Below are positions 1 to 6,788 of a DNA stretch of 23,863 bases, piece after piece. Origin of the DNA: a virus. The position numbers and the translations under genes are program-made. Below the pieces are notes generated by a model that was not told the origin of the DNA, did not search any database, and saw nothing but the letters and a program-made list of their open reading frames with translations. Within the stretch, counting starts at the first letter, position 1; every line of letters begins with the position of its first letter. The stretch lies in IMG/VR virus record IMGVR_UViG_3300020474_000112, positions 1-23,863 of that record. One strand, written 5' to 3'.

Positions 1-1
1 T

Positions 2-148
2 GAACGAGATGCTACGACAGTGCGAGTCCTTAAAAATCGCTATTCAGGCGAGCTGGGTGAAGCATGCCAACTGAAGTACGACTTAGAAACTTGTAAGTTT
101 AATGAAACAGCATCAACAGCAGACTTTAACGCCGAAACAGATTTCTGA
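2..148 (+). CDS. Primase-helicase, C-terminal end (partial, T7 gp4-like)
   Basis: An open frame enters from the left edge and ends at TGA 146-148, giving the last 48 residues. It contains RDATTVRVLKNRYSGELGEA, which matches the end of the RecA-like helicase domain of T7 gp4-type replicative helicases. The tail is acidic and ends in ...NAETDF. In T7 the acidic tail with a terminal phenylalanine docks the helicase onto the DNA polymerase, and the same layout is visible here. The gene lies directly upstream of the DNA polymerase, as in T7-like cyanophages. The 5' part is outside the window, so the primase domain cannot be assessed. The last 47 nt overlap the next small gene. Identification is by remembered family sequence, not by a search. 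Confidence 0.8.
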   Translation, partial: ERDATTVRVLKNRYSGELGEACQLKYDLETCKFNETASTADFNAETDF

Positions 149-311
149 TTACCAAGCGATGAATGAAGAATTTATTAATGAAGGTACAGCATTTCGTATA
201 CAACTACCTATTCAAAAACCTAACCCACCTACAGCTGAAGCAGTAAAAAAAGCACAGTTTGTTGACAAAACCTACCACTGGACTAATGCTCGTATTCGAT
301 CTGGAGAGTAA
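102..311 (+). CDS. Small unknown protein between helicase and DNA polymerase
   Basis: This 69-residue frame starts at ATG 102 inside the end of the helicase gene and ends 26 nt into the DNA polymerase gene, so it fills the gap between them. It is hydrophilic, with a Gln-rich start (MKQHQQQTLTPKQ) and a PIQKPNPPTAEAVKKAQ stretch. There is no membrane segment and no motif I recognise. T7-like genomes often carry small genes in this position. The lack of any other gene between 149 and 285 supports it as real. No convincing Shine-Dalgarno sequence precedes it, so translation may be coupled to the helicase gene. Function unknown. Confidence 0.55.
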   Translation: MKQHQQQTLTPKQISDYQAMNEEFINEGTAFRIQLPIQKPNPPTAEAVKKAQFVDKTYHWTNARIRSGE

Positions 312-813
312 CGGACTCTTAGATGATGTTACCAAGATCCACTGCCTTGTTATTTATGACAGCGAAACTGACCAAACACTTGCTTACAACGACGAAGGCA
401 AAGAAGAACCAATTGTAAGAGGTATTCAAAGGTTAGAAGATGCAGAGGTAATTACAGGTCACAACGTAATCGGATATGACATTCCCTGTATCCAGAAACT
501 CTTTCCTTGGTTTGAACCGAAAGCACTTGTAATAGACACATTACTTTTGTCTAGGTTGTACCACACTAATCTCCTTGAACGAGACCATCAAAGAAAGAAA
601 GAAGGGAAACTACAAAACCTACCTTTACAAAATTATGGGAGACATTCACTTGAAGCTTGGGGTCACAGATTAAATGTGTACAAAGGAGCATTCGGTAAGG
701 ACAGTGATTGGAAAGAGTACTCAGAAGAAATGCAGGACTACTGCAAACAAGATGTAAACGTCACCAAAGAACTATGCGACCATTTCCACCCTTACCTGAG
801 TGGGTTGCGTTAG
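286..813 (+). CDS. DNA polymerase, 3'-5' exonuclease part (separate frame)
   Basis: The 175-residue frame carries the proofreading domain of a T7 gp5/family A polymerase. Exo I is FDLESNGLLD (Asp and Glu near residues 4-6). Exo II is ITGHNVIGYD (near residues 60-70). Exo III is the YCKQD motif (near residues 151-155). ATG 286 is chosen because MLVFDLE is the usual start of cyanopodovirus polymerases; a TTG 27 nt upstream is open but unneeded. The frame stops at TAG 811-813, just after HFHPYL, where the family continues into the polymerase domain. That domain is found in another frame starting around 780. The break is therefore either a real split, a -1 ribosomal frameshift, or a one-base deletion (biological or from sequencing). 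Confidence 0.85.
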   Translation: MLVFDLESNGLLDDVTKIHCLVIYDSETDQTLAYNDEGKEEPIVRGIQRLEDAEVITGHNVIGYDIPCIQKLFPWFEPKALVIDTLLLSRLYHTNLLERDHQRKKEGKLQNLPLQNYGRHSLEAWGHRLNVYKGAFGKDSDWKEYSEEMQDYCKQDVNVTKELCDHFHPYLSGLR

Positions 814-2099
814 AGCACCAAGTTGCTCAATTACTTACTAAACAACAACTACATGGATGGTATTTTGATGAACGCGCTGCATGGGAACTTGCATCGTCTC
901 TCAGAAAAGAGCTTGAAGAAACTCGTAAATTACTACTTGAAAGGCACCCTTTCGTTGCCGGACCAATATTCACTCCTAAACGAGATAATCGGACCCAAGG
1001 CTATGTCGCTGGTACTGGCTATACCGAAAAACACAAACACTGCGGTGAGCTGATTGAAATACAACAATGTTCATTTACTCGACTACGAGACCTTAATACT
1101 TCATCACGAGATCATATTGCATGGATCCTGAAAACTTTTCACAACTGGAACCCGATCCAGATGACTGCTACTGGCAAGGCCATTATCGACGAGGTGATTC
1201 TGAACGACATAGGCACGCCGACTGCCCTTGCATTCCAGAAGATTTTGACGATAACGAAGATGCTTGGAATGATATCCGAAGGCGCGAACGCGTGGCTCAA
1301 GCTATGTACGAGTGCTAGTCGGGTACATCATTCTTGCTCTACAAATACTGCAACTTTTCGATGTAGTCACCGAAATCCAAATTTAGCTCAGACGCCAAGT
1401 GACATTAGATTCAGAGAATTGTTCAAAGCCACACCCGGAAAGGTGATGGTCGGAGCAGATTTAGCGGGCGTAGAATTAAGAATGCTTTCGCATTACTTAA
1501 GCCGTTACGATTCTGGCCGATATGCAGACATTCTTTTGAATGGAGATATACATCAAGTGAACGCTGACAAGATAGGCGTGTCAAGATCTCAGGTCAAAAC
1601 TATTAGCTATGCCTTCCTATATGGGGCCGGAAATATAAAACTAGGACACAGTTATGACAAACAGCTTTCCGAGAACAAGGCAAAGGCAAAAGGTAAAGAG
1701 ATTCGTGAAGCATATATCGCAGCTATTCCTGGCCTTGCGGAACTACTTAAAGCCGTAAAGGGAAGAGCTAACGACGGTTTCTTAAAAGCAATTGACGGAA
1801 GGAAAGTATATCTTACTTCACCTCATTGCGCCCTTAATTACTTACTTCAATCATCTTCCGCAATTTTAGCTAAGCGGTGGTTATTGATAAACCAACAAAC
1901 TATTAACTCCACTGAGTTGTGTGCAACACAGCTCGCATTTATACATGACGAATTACAATTTGAGTGCAGCCCAGAGCACGCAAGAGACCTATCAACATCC
2001 TTGGTATACTCAGCAGCTGCAGCTGGAGAATACTACAAACTCAGATGCCCAATTGCAGCAGAAGCAAAACAAGGGGAAAACTGGGGACAAGTACATTAA
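774..2099 (+). CDS. DNA polymerase, polymerase domain (family A, T7 gp5-like)
   Basis: This frame holds the complete polymerase domain. It begins at PEWVALEHQVAQLL, which normally follows the exonuclease domain. Motif A is GADLAGVELRM (catalytic Asp codon at 1458). Motif B is RSQVKTISYAFLYGAG (Lys codon at 1596). Motif C is HDE (codons 1944-1952). RKVYLTSPHCALN and the C-terminal NWGQVH also match T7 gp5. If translated separately, ATG 774 is the likely start, preceded by a weak AAAGAA and overlapping the exonuclease frame by 40 nt. That gives 441 residues; with the exonuclease the total is near 600, normal for cyanopodovirus polymerases. All catalytic residues seen are intact, so the enzyme is under selection or the break is very recent. 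Confidence 0.9.
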   Translation: MRPFPPLPEWVALEHQVAQLLTKQQLHGWYFDERAAWELASSLRKELEETRKLLLERHPFVAGPIFTPKRDNRTQGYVAGTGYTEKHKHCGELIEIQQCSFTRLRDLNTSSRDHIAWILKTFHNWNPIQMTATGKAIIDEVILNDIGTPTALAFQKILTITKMLGMISEGANAWLKLCTSASRVHHSCSTNTATFRCSHRNPNLAQTPSDIRFRELFKATPGKVMVGADLAGVELRMLSHYLSRYDSGRYADILLNGDIHQVNADKIGVSRSQVKTISYAFLYGAGNIKLGHSYDKQLSENKAKAKGKEIREAYIAAIPGLAELLKAVKGRANDGFLKAIDGRKVYLTSPHCALNYLLQSSSAILAKRWLLINQQTINSTELCATQLAFIHDELQFECSPEHARDLSTSLVYSAAAAGEYYKLRCPIAAEAKQGENWGQVH

Positions 2100-2445
2100 C
2101 AAATACTCACCCAACCGTTTAGGTGATATTTGTGAGCACTTTGTAGTCTACGAAGCTCTGAAGAGGGGGGCAGAAGTATACGCAAACACTTCTTGTAAAG
2201 GTAAAACAGATCTGATTATTGGATTCTCAGAAGGCGAGATTTATGAGTTTGACGTTAAAAGCGGGAATCTGAAACAAAATAAAAATGGTGATTGGACCTG
2301 GCGAGCTAATAATGCTGCGAGGGTTAGCGGTCCAAGGTGGCCAATCGTGGTAGAGCTTTGGGAAGAAGGGTGGAAAGTCCGCTGGGCTCTTAATACTAAA
2401 AGGATCCCGAAATGTCCAAACGGACTAGAGGGGTTCTGGGATTGA
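1945..2445 (+). CDS. PD-(D/E)XK endonuclease
   Basis: The 166-residue product has a nuclease core at residues 58-108: RLGDICEHFVVYEALKRGAE, then TDLI (Asp89) and YEFDVKSG (Asp103-x-Lys105), the D...(D/E)xK pattern of the restriction-endonuclease fold. Genes of this type follow the DNA polymerase in T7-like cyanophages and may resolve junctions or cut host DNA; the exact role here is inferred. The sequence does not resemble T7 gp3. The start is uncertain. ATG 1945 lies inside the codons for the polymerase HDE motif and would give a 155-nt overlap with a low-complexity Gln-rich leader. GTG 1921 and TTG 2053 are alternatives. The conserved part begins only near the polymerase stop codon. Confidence 0.75.
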   Translation: MTNYNLSAAQSTQETYQHPWYTQQLQLENTTNSDAQLQQKQNKGKTGDKYINKYSPNRLGDICEHFVVYEALKRGAEVYANTSCKGKTDLIIGFSEGEIYEFDVKSGNLKQNKNGDWTWRANNAARVSGPRWPIVVELWEEGWKVRWALNTKRIPKCPNGLEGFWD

Positions 2446-3203
2446 AACTACTAGTAGATGCAGACTACATTGTCTACAAGTGCTGTGCCAGCGCAGAAGA
2501 TGAGATCAACTGGGGTGACGATGTAATTACCGTGATCAGTAAGTTCTCTGATGCGATGAGCAACGTTACAAGAGAATTAAACAAGATCAAAACCCACTTC
2601 ATGTGGGACGTACCTGAGATGATCTTGTTTTTCAGTGATGCAAAGAACTTCAGGAAACAGATCTACAGCTCATACAAGGGGCATAGGAACCGTAAGAAGC
2701 CGTGCGGTTATCGAAGGGTGATCAACGAACTAGCAAATCATTATGAGGTCATCAGGCTTCCAGAACTAGAGGCTGACGATGGTATGGGAATCTATGCAAC
2801 AAAACATCCAGGCAATATAGTTGTAAGTCCAGACAAAGATCTGAGACAGATCCCAGGAAGGTTGTACGACTTCAATGAAGTTGTAGAGATCACCAAAGAA
2901 GAAGGCGACAACTGGCATTTGATCCAAACACTGGCTGGGGATTCAACTGATGGATACTCAGGATGTCCTGGGATTGGAATCAAACGTGCTGTCACACTAT
3001 TTGAAGAGCACGGATACACCTGGGAAACTGTAGTTGACACATTTAAAACCAAAGGTCTAACAGAAGAGGACGCTTTGATGAATGCACAACTAGCCAAAAT
3101 TTTAACAACAGAAGAATATGACTGGGAATCAAGAAGCATCATTCCCTGGAATCCCACCAGGACCAGTAATGGAATTGACGATGGAGCAATCATTCAAACT
3201 TAG
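2412..3203 (+). CDS. 5'-3' exonuclease (T7 gp6-like)
   Basis: This is a 263-residue FEN/5'-nuclease-family protein. Landmarks in order: LLVDADYIVYK (metal-binding Asp16/Asp18), SSYKGHRNRKKPCGY (arch region), LPELEADDGMG, VVSPDKDLRQIPG, and AGDSTDGYSGCPGIG (helix-hairpin-helix DNA-binding part). LTEEDALMNAQLAKIL and YDWESRSIIPW match the end of T7 gp6. In T7 this enzyme removes RNA primers and degrades host DNA to nucleotides for phage synthesis, which fits the nucleotide-metabolism genes that follow. ATG 2412 overlaps the upstream endonuclease by 34 nt, in a different frame. All expected acidic metal ligands appear present. Confidence 0.92.
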   Translation: MSKRTRGVLGLKLLVDADYIVYKCCASAEDEINWGDDVITVISKFSDAMSNVTRELNKIKTHFMWDVPEMILFFSDAKNFRKQIYSSYKGHRNRKKPCGYRRVINELANHYEVIRLPELEADDGMGIYATKHPGNIVVSPDKDLRQIPGRLYDFNEVVEITKEEGDNWHLIQTLAGDSTDGYSGCPGIGIKRAVTLFEEHGYTWETVVDTFKTKGLTEEDALMNAQLAKILTTEEYDWESRSIIPWNPTRTSNGIDDGAIIQT

Positions 3204-3369
3204 ACGACTAGAAGATCTGCTTCCTGAGGCAGACAAGAAGGACATCGTCACTTTGTTCATGGCTTTACAACGTCAGAACTTCGCACTAGTCAATACCGTA
3301 ACCAACCTAGTAAAACAATGGCCCAATCCAATACAATCGGACCTTCACATTACAGACGGGGAGAAATAG
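3169..3369 (+). CDS. Small helical protein, NblA-like layout
   Basis: The 66-residue product starts at ATG 3169, six bases after AGGA (3159-3162); ATG 3181 is an alternative. The core reads LTMEQSFKLRRLEDLLPEAD, then KDIVTLFMALQRQNF and a third helix ending VKQW. It is all-helical with no membrane segment. The order EQ-F-LR, a short acidic linker, then LF-ALQRQ resembles NblA, the adaptor for phycobilisome degradation carried by some cyanophages. The resemblance is short, and such helices can arise independently. Small proteins of this appearance are common in cyanophages, so I trust the gene more than the function. It overlaps the exonuclease by 35 nt and the DUF3310 gene by 52 nt. Confidence 0.65.
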   Translation: MELTMEQSFKLRRLEDLLPEADKKDIVTLFMALQRQNFALVNTVTNLVKQWPNPIQSDLHITDGEK

Positions 3370-3611
3370 AAGTCTGGGATTTCATTAGAGACCAGGCACT
3401 TAGCTACCACTTAGGTAATGTAATTAAATATGTATGCCGAGCAGGCTACAAAGGCAATAAAAAAGACGATTTAAAAAAAGCAATCCACTACTTACAAAAT
3501 GAGCTCGATAACCTTCCAGACTTTACTGGACCAAGCGGAGGAATTCCGTTCAGCTTACAATCTATCGACGATTGGGAATGGCGCGAAGAAGGTACAAAAG
3601 TCACTGATTGA
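3318..3611 (+). CDS. DUF3310 family protein
   Basis: The 97-residue product contains the full DUF3310 signature: SHYRRGEIEVWDFIRDQ, then LGNVIKYVCRAGYKG and KKDDLKKAIHYLQNEL (residues 10-60). These small proteins are widespread in tailed phages, often near nucleotide-metabolism genes; their molecular role is not established. ATG 3318 overlaps the preceding small gene. Everything after NEL (residues 60-97) is encoded by DNA that also encodes the start of MazG in another frame, a 113-nt overlap. The family core ends about where the overlap begins, so the tail is probably a read-on extension rather than a conserved domain. Confidence 0.85.
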   Translation: MAQSNTIGPSHYRRGEIEVWDFIRDQALSYHLGNVIKYVCRAGYKGNKKDDLKKAIHYLQNELDNLPDFTGPSGGIPFSLQSIDDWEWREEGTKVTD

Positions 3612-3897
3612 TGAGGAATGGAGTGAATTCCATGAAGCCTTTCATCGTGAAACAGAAGAATCACAGCTAAAAGAACTAGCTGATCTGGTATACGTTTGCT
3701 TTCAATTTGCAGCATCTCAAGAATGGGATCTAGACGAAGCGATGCGACGTGTACATAAATCTAATATGTCCAAGTTAGGTGAAGATGGAAAGCCTATCTA
3801 TAGAGCAGACGGAAAGGTATTAAAGGGACCAAATTATAAACCACCAAAACTAGTTGACTTAGTAAATGTAAAACATGCCGGAGTACCATATGCCTAA
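3499..3897 (+). CDS. mazG: MazG-like nucleotide pyrophosphohydrolase
   Basis: The 132-residue protein has the all-alpha NTP pyrophosphatase pattern: EEFRSAYNLSTIG, then DEEWSEF (the EExxE-type Mg2+ site), KELADLVYV (the ExxD site), and RRVHKSNMSKL. The C-terminal part (GKVLKGPNYKPP) is typical of phage MazG proteins. The enzyme hydrolyses (d)NTPs to monophosphates. Cyanophage MazG has been reported to prefer dGTP and dCTP, which would help shift host nucleotides toward phage composition. ATG 3499 is supported because the MazG-like N-terminal helix begins right after it, even though this lies inside the DUF3310 gene. The gene ends overlapping the lysozyme start. Confidence 0.88.
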   Translation: MSSITFQTLLDQAEEFRSAYNLSTIGNGAKKVQKSLIDEEWSEFHEAFHRETEESQLKELADLVYVCFQFAASQEWDLDEAMRRVHKSNMSKLGEDGKPIYRADGKVLKGPNYKPPKLVDLVNVKHAGVPYA

Positions 3898-4513
3898 AAT
3901 TTATAAGGTAGGAATCAACGACAAACGAAGAGACGAAATGATCAAGTTCTTTGAGGAGAGCGGGAGATTTAGTCCAAATGCATACTTAGACACAGAAGGA
4001 CTACCAACAATTGGCTGGGGAAATAGATTCCATGCTGATGGTAGGGAAGTAAGAATGGGTGACACAATCACCAGGGAAGATGCTGATAGGCTCTACAACC
4101 AAGAAGTCACTAAACATGTAGCAGCCTTACGAGGTACTAAGAACTACGGAATGTTTAACCCTAACCAGCAGGCAGCGTTGGAATCATTTGCTTACAATGC
4201 TGGCCCATACTTTCTGGAGTCAGATGGTTGGAAAACAATTTCAGCAGCTATTAAATCAGGCGACGCTGCAGGCGTAGCCAAAGCACTACCTATGTACAAC
4301 AACGGTGGTGTATTAAGCAATCGAAGAGCCCAGGAATTAGAAGAATTCAACAAACCTTACGACGAACCAAAACCAGTACGAACTGAATTAGCAGTTCCTA
4401 AACCACCTACACCCGATAGGAGCCGACTGAAAGTACCTCAAAAACAAAGTAGCAATCCGCTACAACAGTTGATGATCAACATGGGCTCTTTCATAAAAAA
4501 GTTTTCATTTTAA
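3890..4513 (+). CDS. Phage lysozyme (GH24 endolysin)
   Basis: This is a 207-residue muralytic enzyme. The catalytic region FFEESGRFSPNAYLDTEGLP followed by TIGWG corresponds to the E...D...T triad of T4/P22-type lysozymes, with about two more residues than usual between Glu and Asp. NPNQQAALESFAYNAG and a late NGG-x5-RRAQE also fit GH24. After the catalytic domain (to about residue 155) comes a Pro/Lys-rich linker and a hydrophobic, basic tail ending SFIKKFSF, which might contact the membrane or envelope (inference). ATG 3890 has GGAG (3880-3883) at good spacing and overlaps the mazG stop. No signal peptide is seen, so a holin is needed for release. T7 instead uses an amidase (gp3.5). Confidence 0.88.
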   Translation: MPKIYKVGINDKRRDEMIKFFEESGRFSPNAYLDTEGLPTIGWGNRFHADGREVRMGDTITREDADRLYNQEVTKHVAALRGTKNYGMFNPNQQAALESFAYNAGPYFLESDGWKTISAAIKSGDAAGVAKALPMYNNGGVLSNRRAQELEEFNKPYDEPKPVRTELAVPKPPTPDRSRLKVPQKQSSNPLQQLMINMGSFIKKFSF

Positions 4514-4529
4514 TATTTAGCAACCACCT

Positions 4530-5906
4530 ATGACAGATTTAATTTCCCGTACAGGACGAGTCGAATCCTGGATGAAAGATCCTGCAGGACGCCTACCAGT
4601 TTCGTGTACGGTGTTCAATGTAGATAACTCAATGACCGGACCTGAGGGTATTGAGGCTAGCTGGATTTTTGCCAGTCATGCCCTGAGGTATGGCGCAGGT
4701 TGTGCTATCCACCTGTCTAAATTAGATCCGAAAGGATTTGTACGTCCTTCGGGAGTGGTAGCTTCAGGCCCTACGTCATTTGGACAGATATATTCTAAAC
4801 TAAATGAAATTCTACGCAGAGGTGGCCAATTCCGTAATGGTGCGATTGTGCTGCACCTCGATTTACTGCATCCTGATGCTCTTGAGTTTATTACTACACC
4901 TAGAGCACAATTACCTTGGGTTAAACGATGCATCAACATTACCACCGGTTGGTGGAAGAAATGCACGTTCAAAGAAGAGCTACTACAAGCGATCAAAGCT
5001 GGAGATGTCTGGCTAAACAAAGTACGACGTGATGAAAATGGTAAGAGAATTCGAGGCAATGTATGTCTGGAAGTATATCTACCTAGTCGAGGTACATGCT
5101 TACTTAGTCACGTAAATTTGGGCGCATGTGAACTAGAACAGATCCCTCAGGCATTTTTACAGGGGATGACTGAACTATGCGAACTACATGGGGAAACAGG
5201 TGTAGGTGATGACGGGCATTATCTCAAACCAGAAGATGACAGACAAGTCGGACTAGGGATGCTTGGTCTAGCCAATCTGCTAAAGCGACTTGGCATTACA
5301 TACAATGAATTTGCACAAGGTCTAGAAGATTACATTGCAAAGAAAGAGGCAGACACAGATGCTTACGATTTGGCAGCAAAGCTAGATAACGGCATTAAAT
5401 CAGCAGCCTTTCTGGCACGAACACATAATATGGTACGTGCATTCGCGATTGCCCCTACAGCTTCATGCTCCTACAGGAGTAAAGATAAAGAAGGATTTAC
5501 CTGTACACCAGAAATCGCACCCCCGATTGCACGTACTGTAGATAGGGATAGTGGAACCTTAGGAGTAGAAACTTATAATTATGGTGAAGTAGAAATTGCT
5601 TCAGAGGTAGGCTTTGAAGATTATACCCGTGTAGCAAACGGGATCATGCGCCTACTACAAGAGACGGGACTTGCACATGGTTATTCGTACAATTCATGGA
5701 GTGACTGCGTTACTTACAACGAAGAATTTATTGAGCAGTGGTTAGATTCACCCCAGACTTCCCTTTATTATTCCCTTCAAGTGATGGGAGACACTCAAGA
5801 TAAAACAGATGCCTATGCTGCTTTAGAAGAAGCAGAAGTAGATGATTATCTGGCAGAACTATTTAACGAAACACCTTTAGAACCAGAATGTGATTGTGCA
5901 GAATGA
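4530..5906 (+). CDS. nrdA: Ribonucleotide reductase class I, alpha subunit
   Basis: The 458-residue protein reduces ribonucleotides to deoxyribonucleotides. Active-site residues are visible: Cys26 (PVSC), Asn177/Cys179/Glu181 (GNVCLEV), and Cys190 (GTCLLSHVNLG). A Tyr pair at 413-414 (SLYYSLQ) matches the E. coli radical-transfer tyrosines, and the C-terminal CDC matches the reducing cysteines. The Tyr pair and the adjacent beta gene make this class I rather than B12-dependent class II, in line with the published reannotation of the similar cyanophage P60 enzyme. It is much shorter than E. coli NrdA (about 760), with no N-terminal ATP-cone, so activity regulation by dATP is likely absent. It overlaps nrdB by ATGA. 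Confidence 0.93.
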   Translation: MTDLISRTGRVESWMKDPAGRLPVSCTVFNVDNSMTGPEGIEASWIFASHALRYGAGCAIHLSKLDPKGFVRPSGVVASGPTSFGQIYSKLNEILRRGGQFRNGAIVLHLDLLHPDALEFITTPRAQLPWVKRCINITTGWWKKCTFKEELLQAIKAGDVWLNKVRRDENGKRIRGNVCLEVYLPSRGTCLLSHVNLGACELEQIPQAFLQGMTELCELHGETGVGDDGHYLKPEDDRQVGLGMLGLANLLKRLGITYNEFAQGLEDYIAKKEADTDAYDLAAKLDNGIKSAAFLARTHNMVRAFAIAPTASCSYRSKDKEGFTCTPEIAPPIARTVDRDSGTLGVETYNYGEVEIASEVGFEDYTRVANGIMRLLQETGLAHGYSYNSWSDCVTYNEEFIEQWLDSPQTSLYYSLQVMGDTQDKTDAYAALEEAEVDDYLAELFNETPLEPECDCAE

Positions 5907-6616
5907 ACCCTTATCAGAAACTACTAAACAGAAAAAGAAAATGGACACCAGTACAGACGACTGCTGGTACATGCAGGGAAGGTGCTCAGGAGACTCTCCT
6001 CCGTGCGCTTGCGTTGCGAAATATGGAACTACCTGTGGGAGATTTTATTGAAGATGCTTTGGCCAATGAAGTACCAGAGTTGGCACGGGAAGTGCTCACT
6101 TCCAATGTCACAGATGAAGAGAACCACGACTTGGCACTTGGTTACATTGCCAATGCTTACGGGACTGATCCAACTGCTGAGAAAGAAGCATTGGCGCTCC
6201 GAAATGCTTGGACGGCGCATCGAGATCACACGATCCTCAAAGCAATGGTGGCCGAACGTGCAATTTTCTTCGTTCTACTACCCTTCTTTAGGGCTAATGG
6301 TGACGCTGCATTTAGAACAGTCAGCGCAGATATAAGTAGAGATGAACAAATTCATGTTGCTACCAATAGCCTTGTTTGTCGGGAGCTGGGGCTTACTGTC
6401 AGCCCTAGTCTTGATAAACTCCGCAAGGCAACTATCAATTGGGTAATGCAACCATTAGGTAGCAATGCCAATAAATATTTAGACAAAAAATTCTGGCTAG
6501 ATTCTAGTGATCGATTGATGTACGAAGGGAAAGCGCCCGAATTGTCATTTACAAAATCAGCAAGAATGCCAGCATTTTTTGAACATAGCAATGTCAACCT
6601 CCCAAAATATGCTTGA
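5903..6616 (+). CDS. nrdB: Ribonucleotide reductase class I, beta subunit (compact)
   Basis: The 237-residue product is far shorter than typical NrdB (about 350), but has the ferritin-like metal site. VPELAREVLTSNVTDEENHD carries Glu72/His75 (ExxH), VAERAIF carries Glu118, and RDEQIHV carries Glu148/His151. The first carboxylate is probably Glu42. Aligned with E. coli, the radical tyrosine (four residues after the first His) falls on Leu79 in HDLALGY, so the subunit may lack a tyrosyl radical, as in the metal-only subclasses Ic/Id. A nearby Tyr81 leaves some doubt. ATG 5903 is chosen for the ATGA overlap with nrdA, which suggests coupled translation and matched subunit amounts. Confidence 0.88.
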   Translation: MNPYQKLLNRKRKWTPVQTTAGTCREGAQETLLRALALRNMELPVGDFIEDALANEVPELAREVLTSNVTDEENHDLALGYIANAYGTDPTAEKEALALRNAWTAHRDHTILKAMVAERAIFFVLLPFFRANGDAAFRTVSADISRDEQIHVATNSLVCRELGLTVSPSLDKLRKATINWVMQPLGSNANKYLDKKFWLDSSDRLMYEGKAPELSFTKSARMPAFFEHSNVNLPKYA

Positions 6617-6788
6617 AAGTGTACTCGGACCAAACCTAGAACAAGTAGTGAAGGAAGTAGATGAATTCTTCCCAGCAGTTAACCCCACACCCTCTTGGAC
6701 AGAAAACGAGATCTTTTATCGGTCTGGCCAGAGGTCTGTAGTGGAGTGGCTTGTAAACCGTATCTCAAAAGAAGAAGATGTGCTTTAA
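6591..6788 (+). CDS. Small conserved pre-portal protein, function unknown
   Basis: The 65-residue product starts at ATG 6591 (26 nt inside nrdB) and ends 11 nt inside the next gene. It is acidic and soluble. Features include LEQVVKEVDEFFPAVNPTP and a C-terminal YRSGQRSVVEWLVNRI. I recall small proteins with this YRSGQRSVVEW motif in the same position in other T7-like marine phages, which supports it as a real gene, but I know of no assigned function. The position between the nucleotide genes and the head genes gives little extra clue. There is no membrane segment or cysteine. Confidence 0.7.
   Translation: MSTSQNMLESVLGPNLEQVVKEVDEFFPAVNPTPSWTENEIFYRSGQRSVVEWLVNRISKEEDVL

Noticed and set aside
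786-813. Classical -1 programmed frameshift heptamer at the polymerase break
   Set aside because: No X-XXY-YYZ heptamer in the zero frame and no clear pseudoknot after it; only a weak C_CCT slip is possible, so it is reported as a split of unknown cause.
1121-1318. ORF of 65 residues within the polymerase domain
   Set aside because: Out-of-frame with an intact polymerase frame that carries the conserved motifs.
1945-2445. PD-(D/E)XK nuclease as the homing endonuclease of the capsid intron
   Set aside because: Homing nucleases with this fold exist in cyanobacteria, but this one is 9 kb away, sits in the usual cyanophage position after the polymerase, and nothing ties it to the capsid site.
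4676-5059. Minus-strand ORF of 127 residues opposite nrdA
   Set aside because: Antisense shadow of nrdA; every other gene here is on the + strand and the protein has no recognisable motif.
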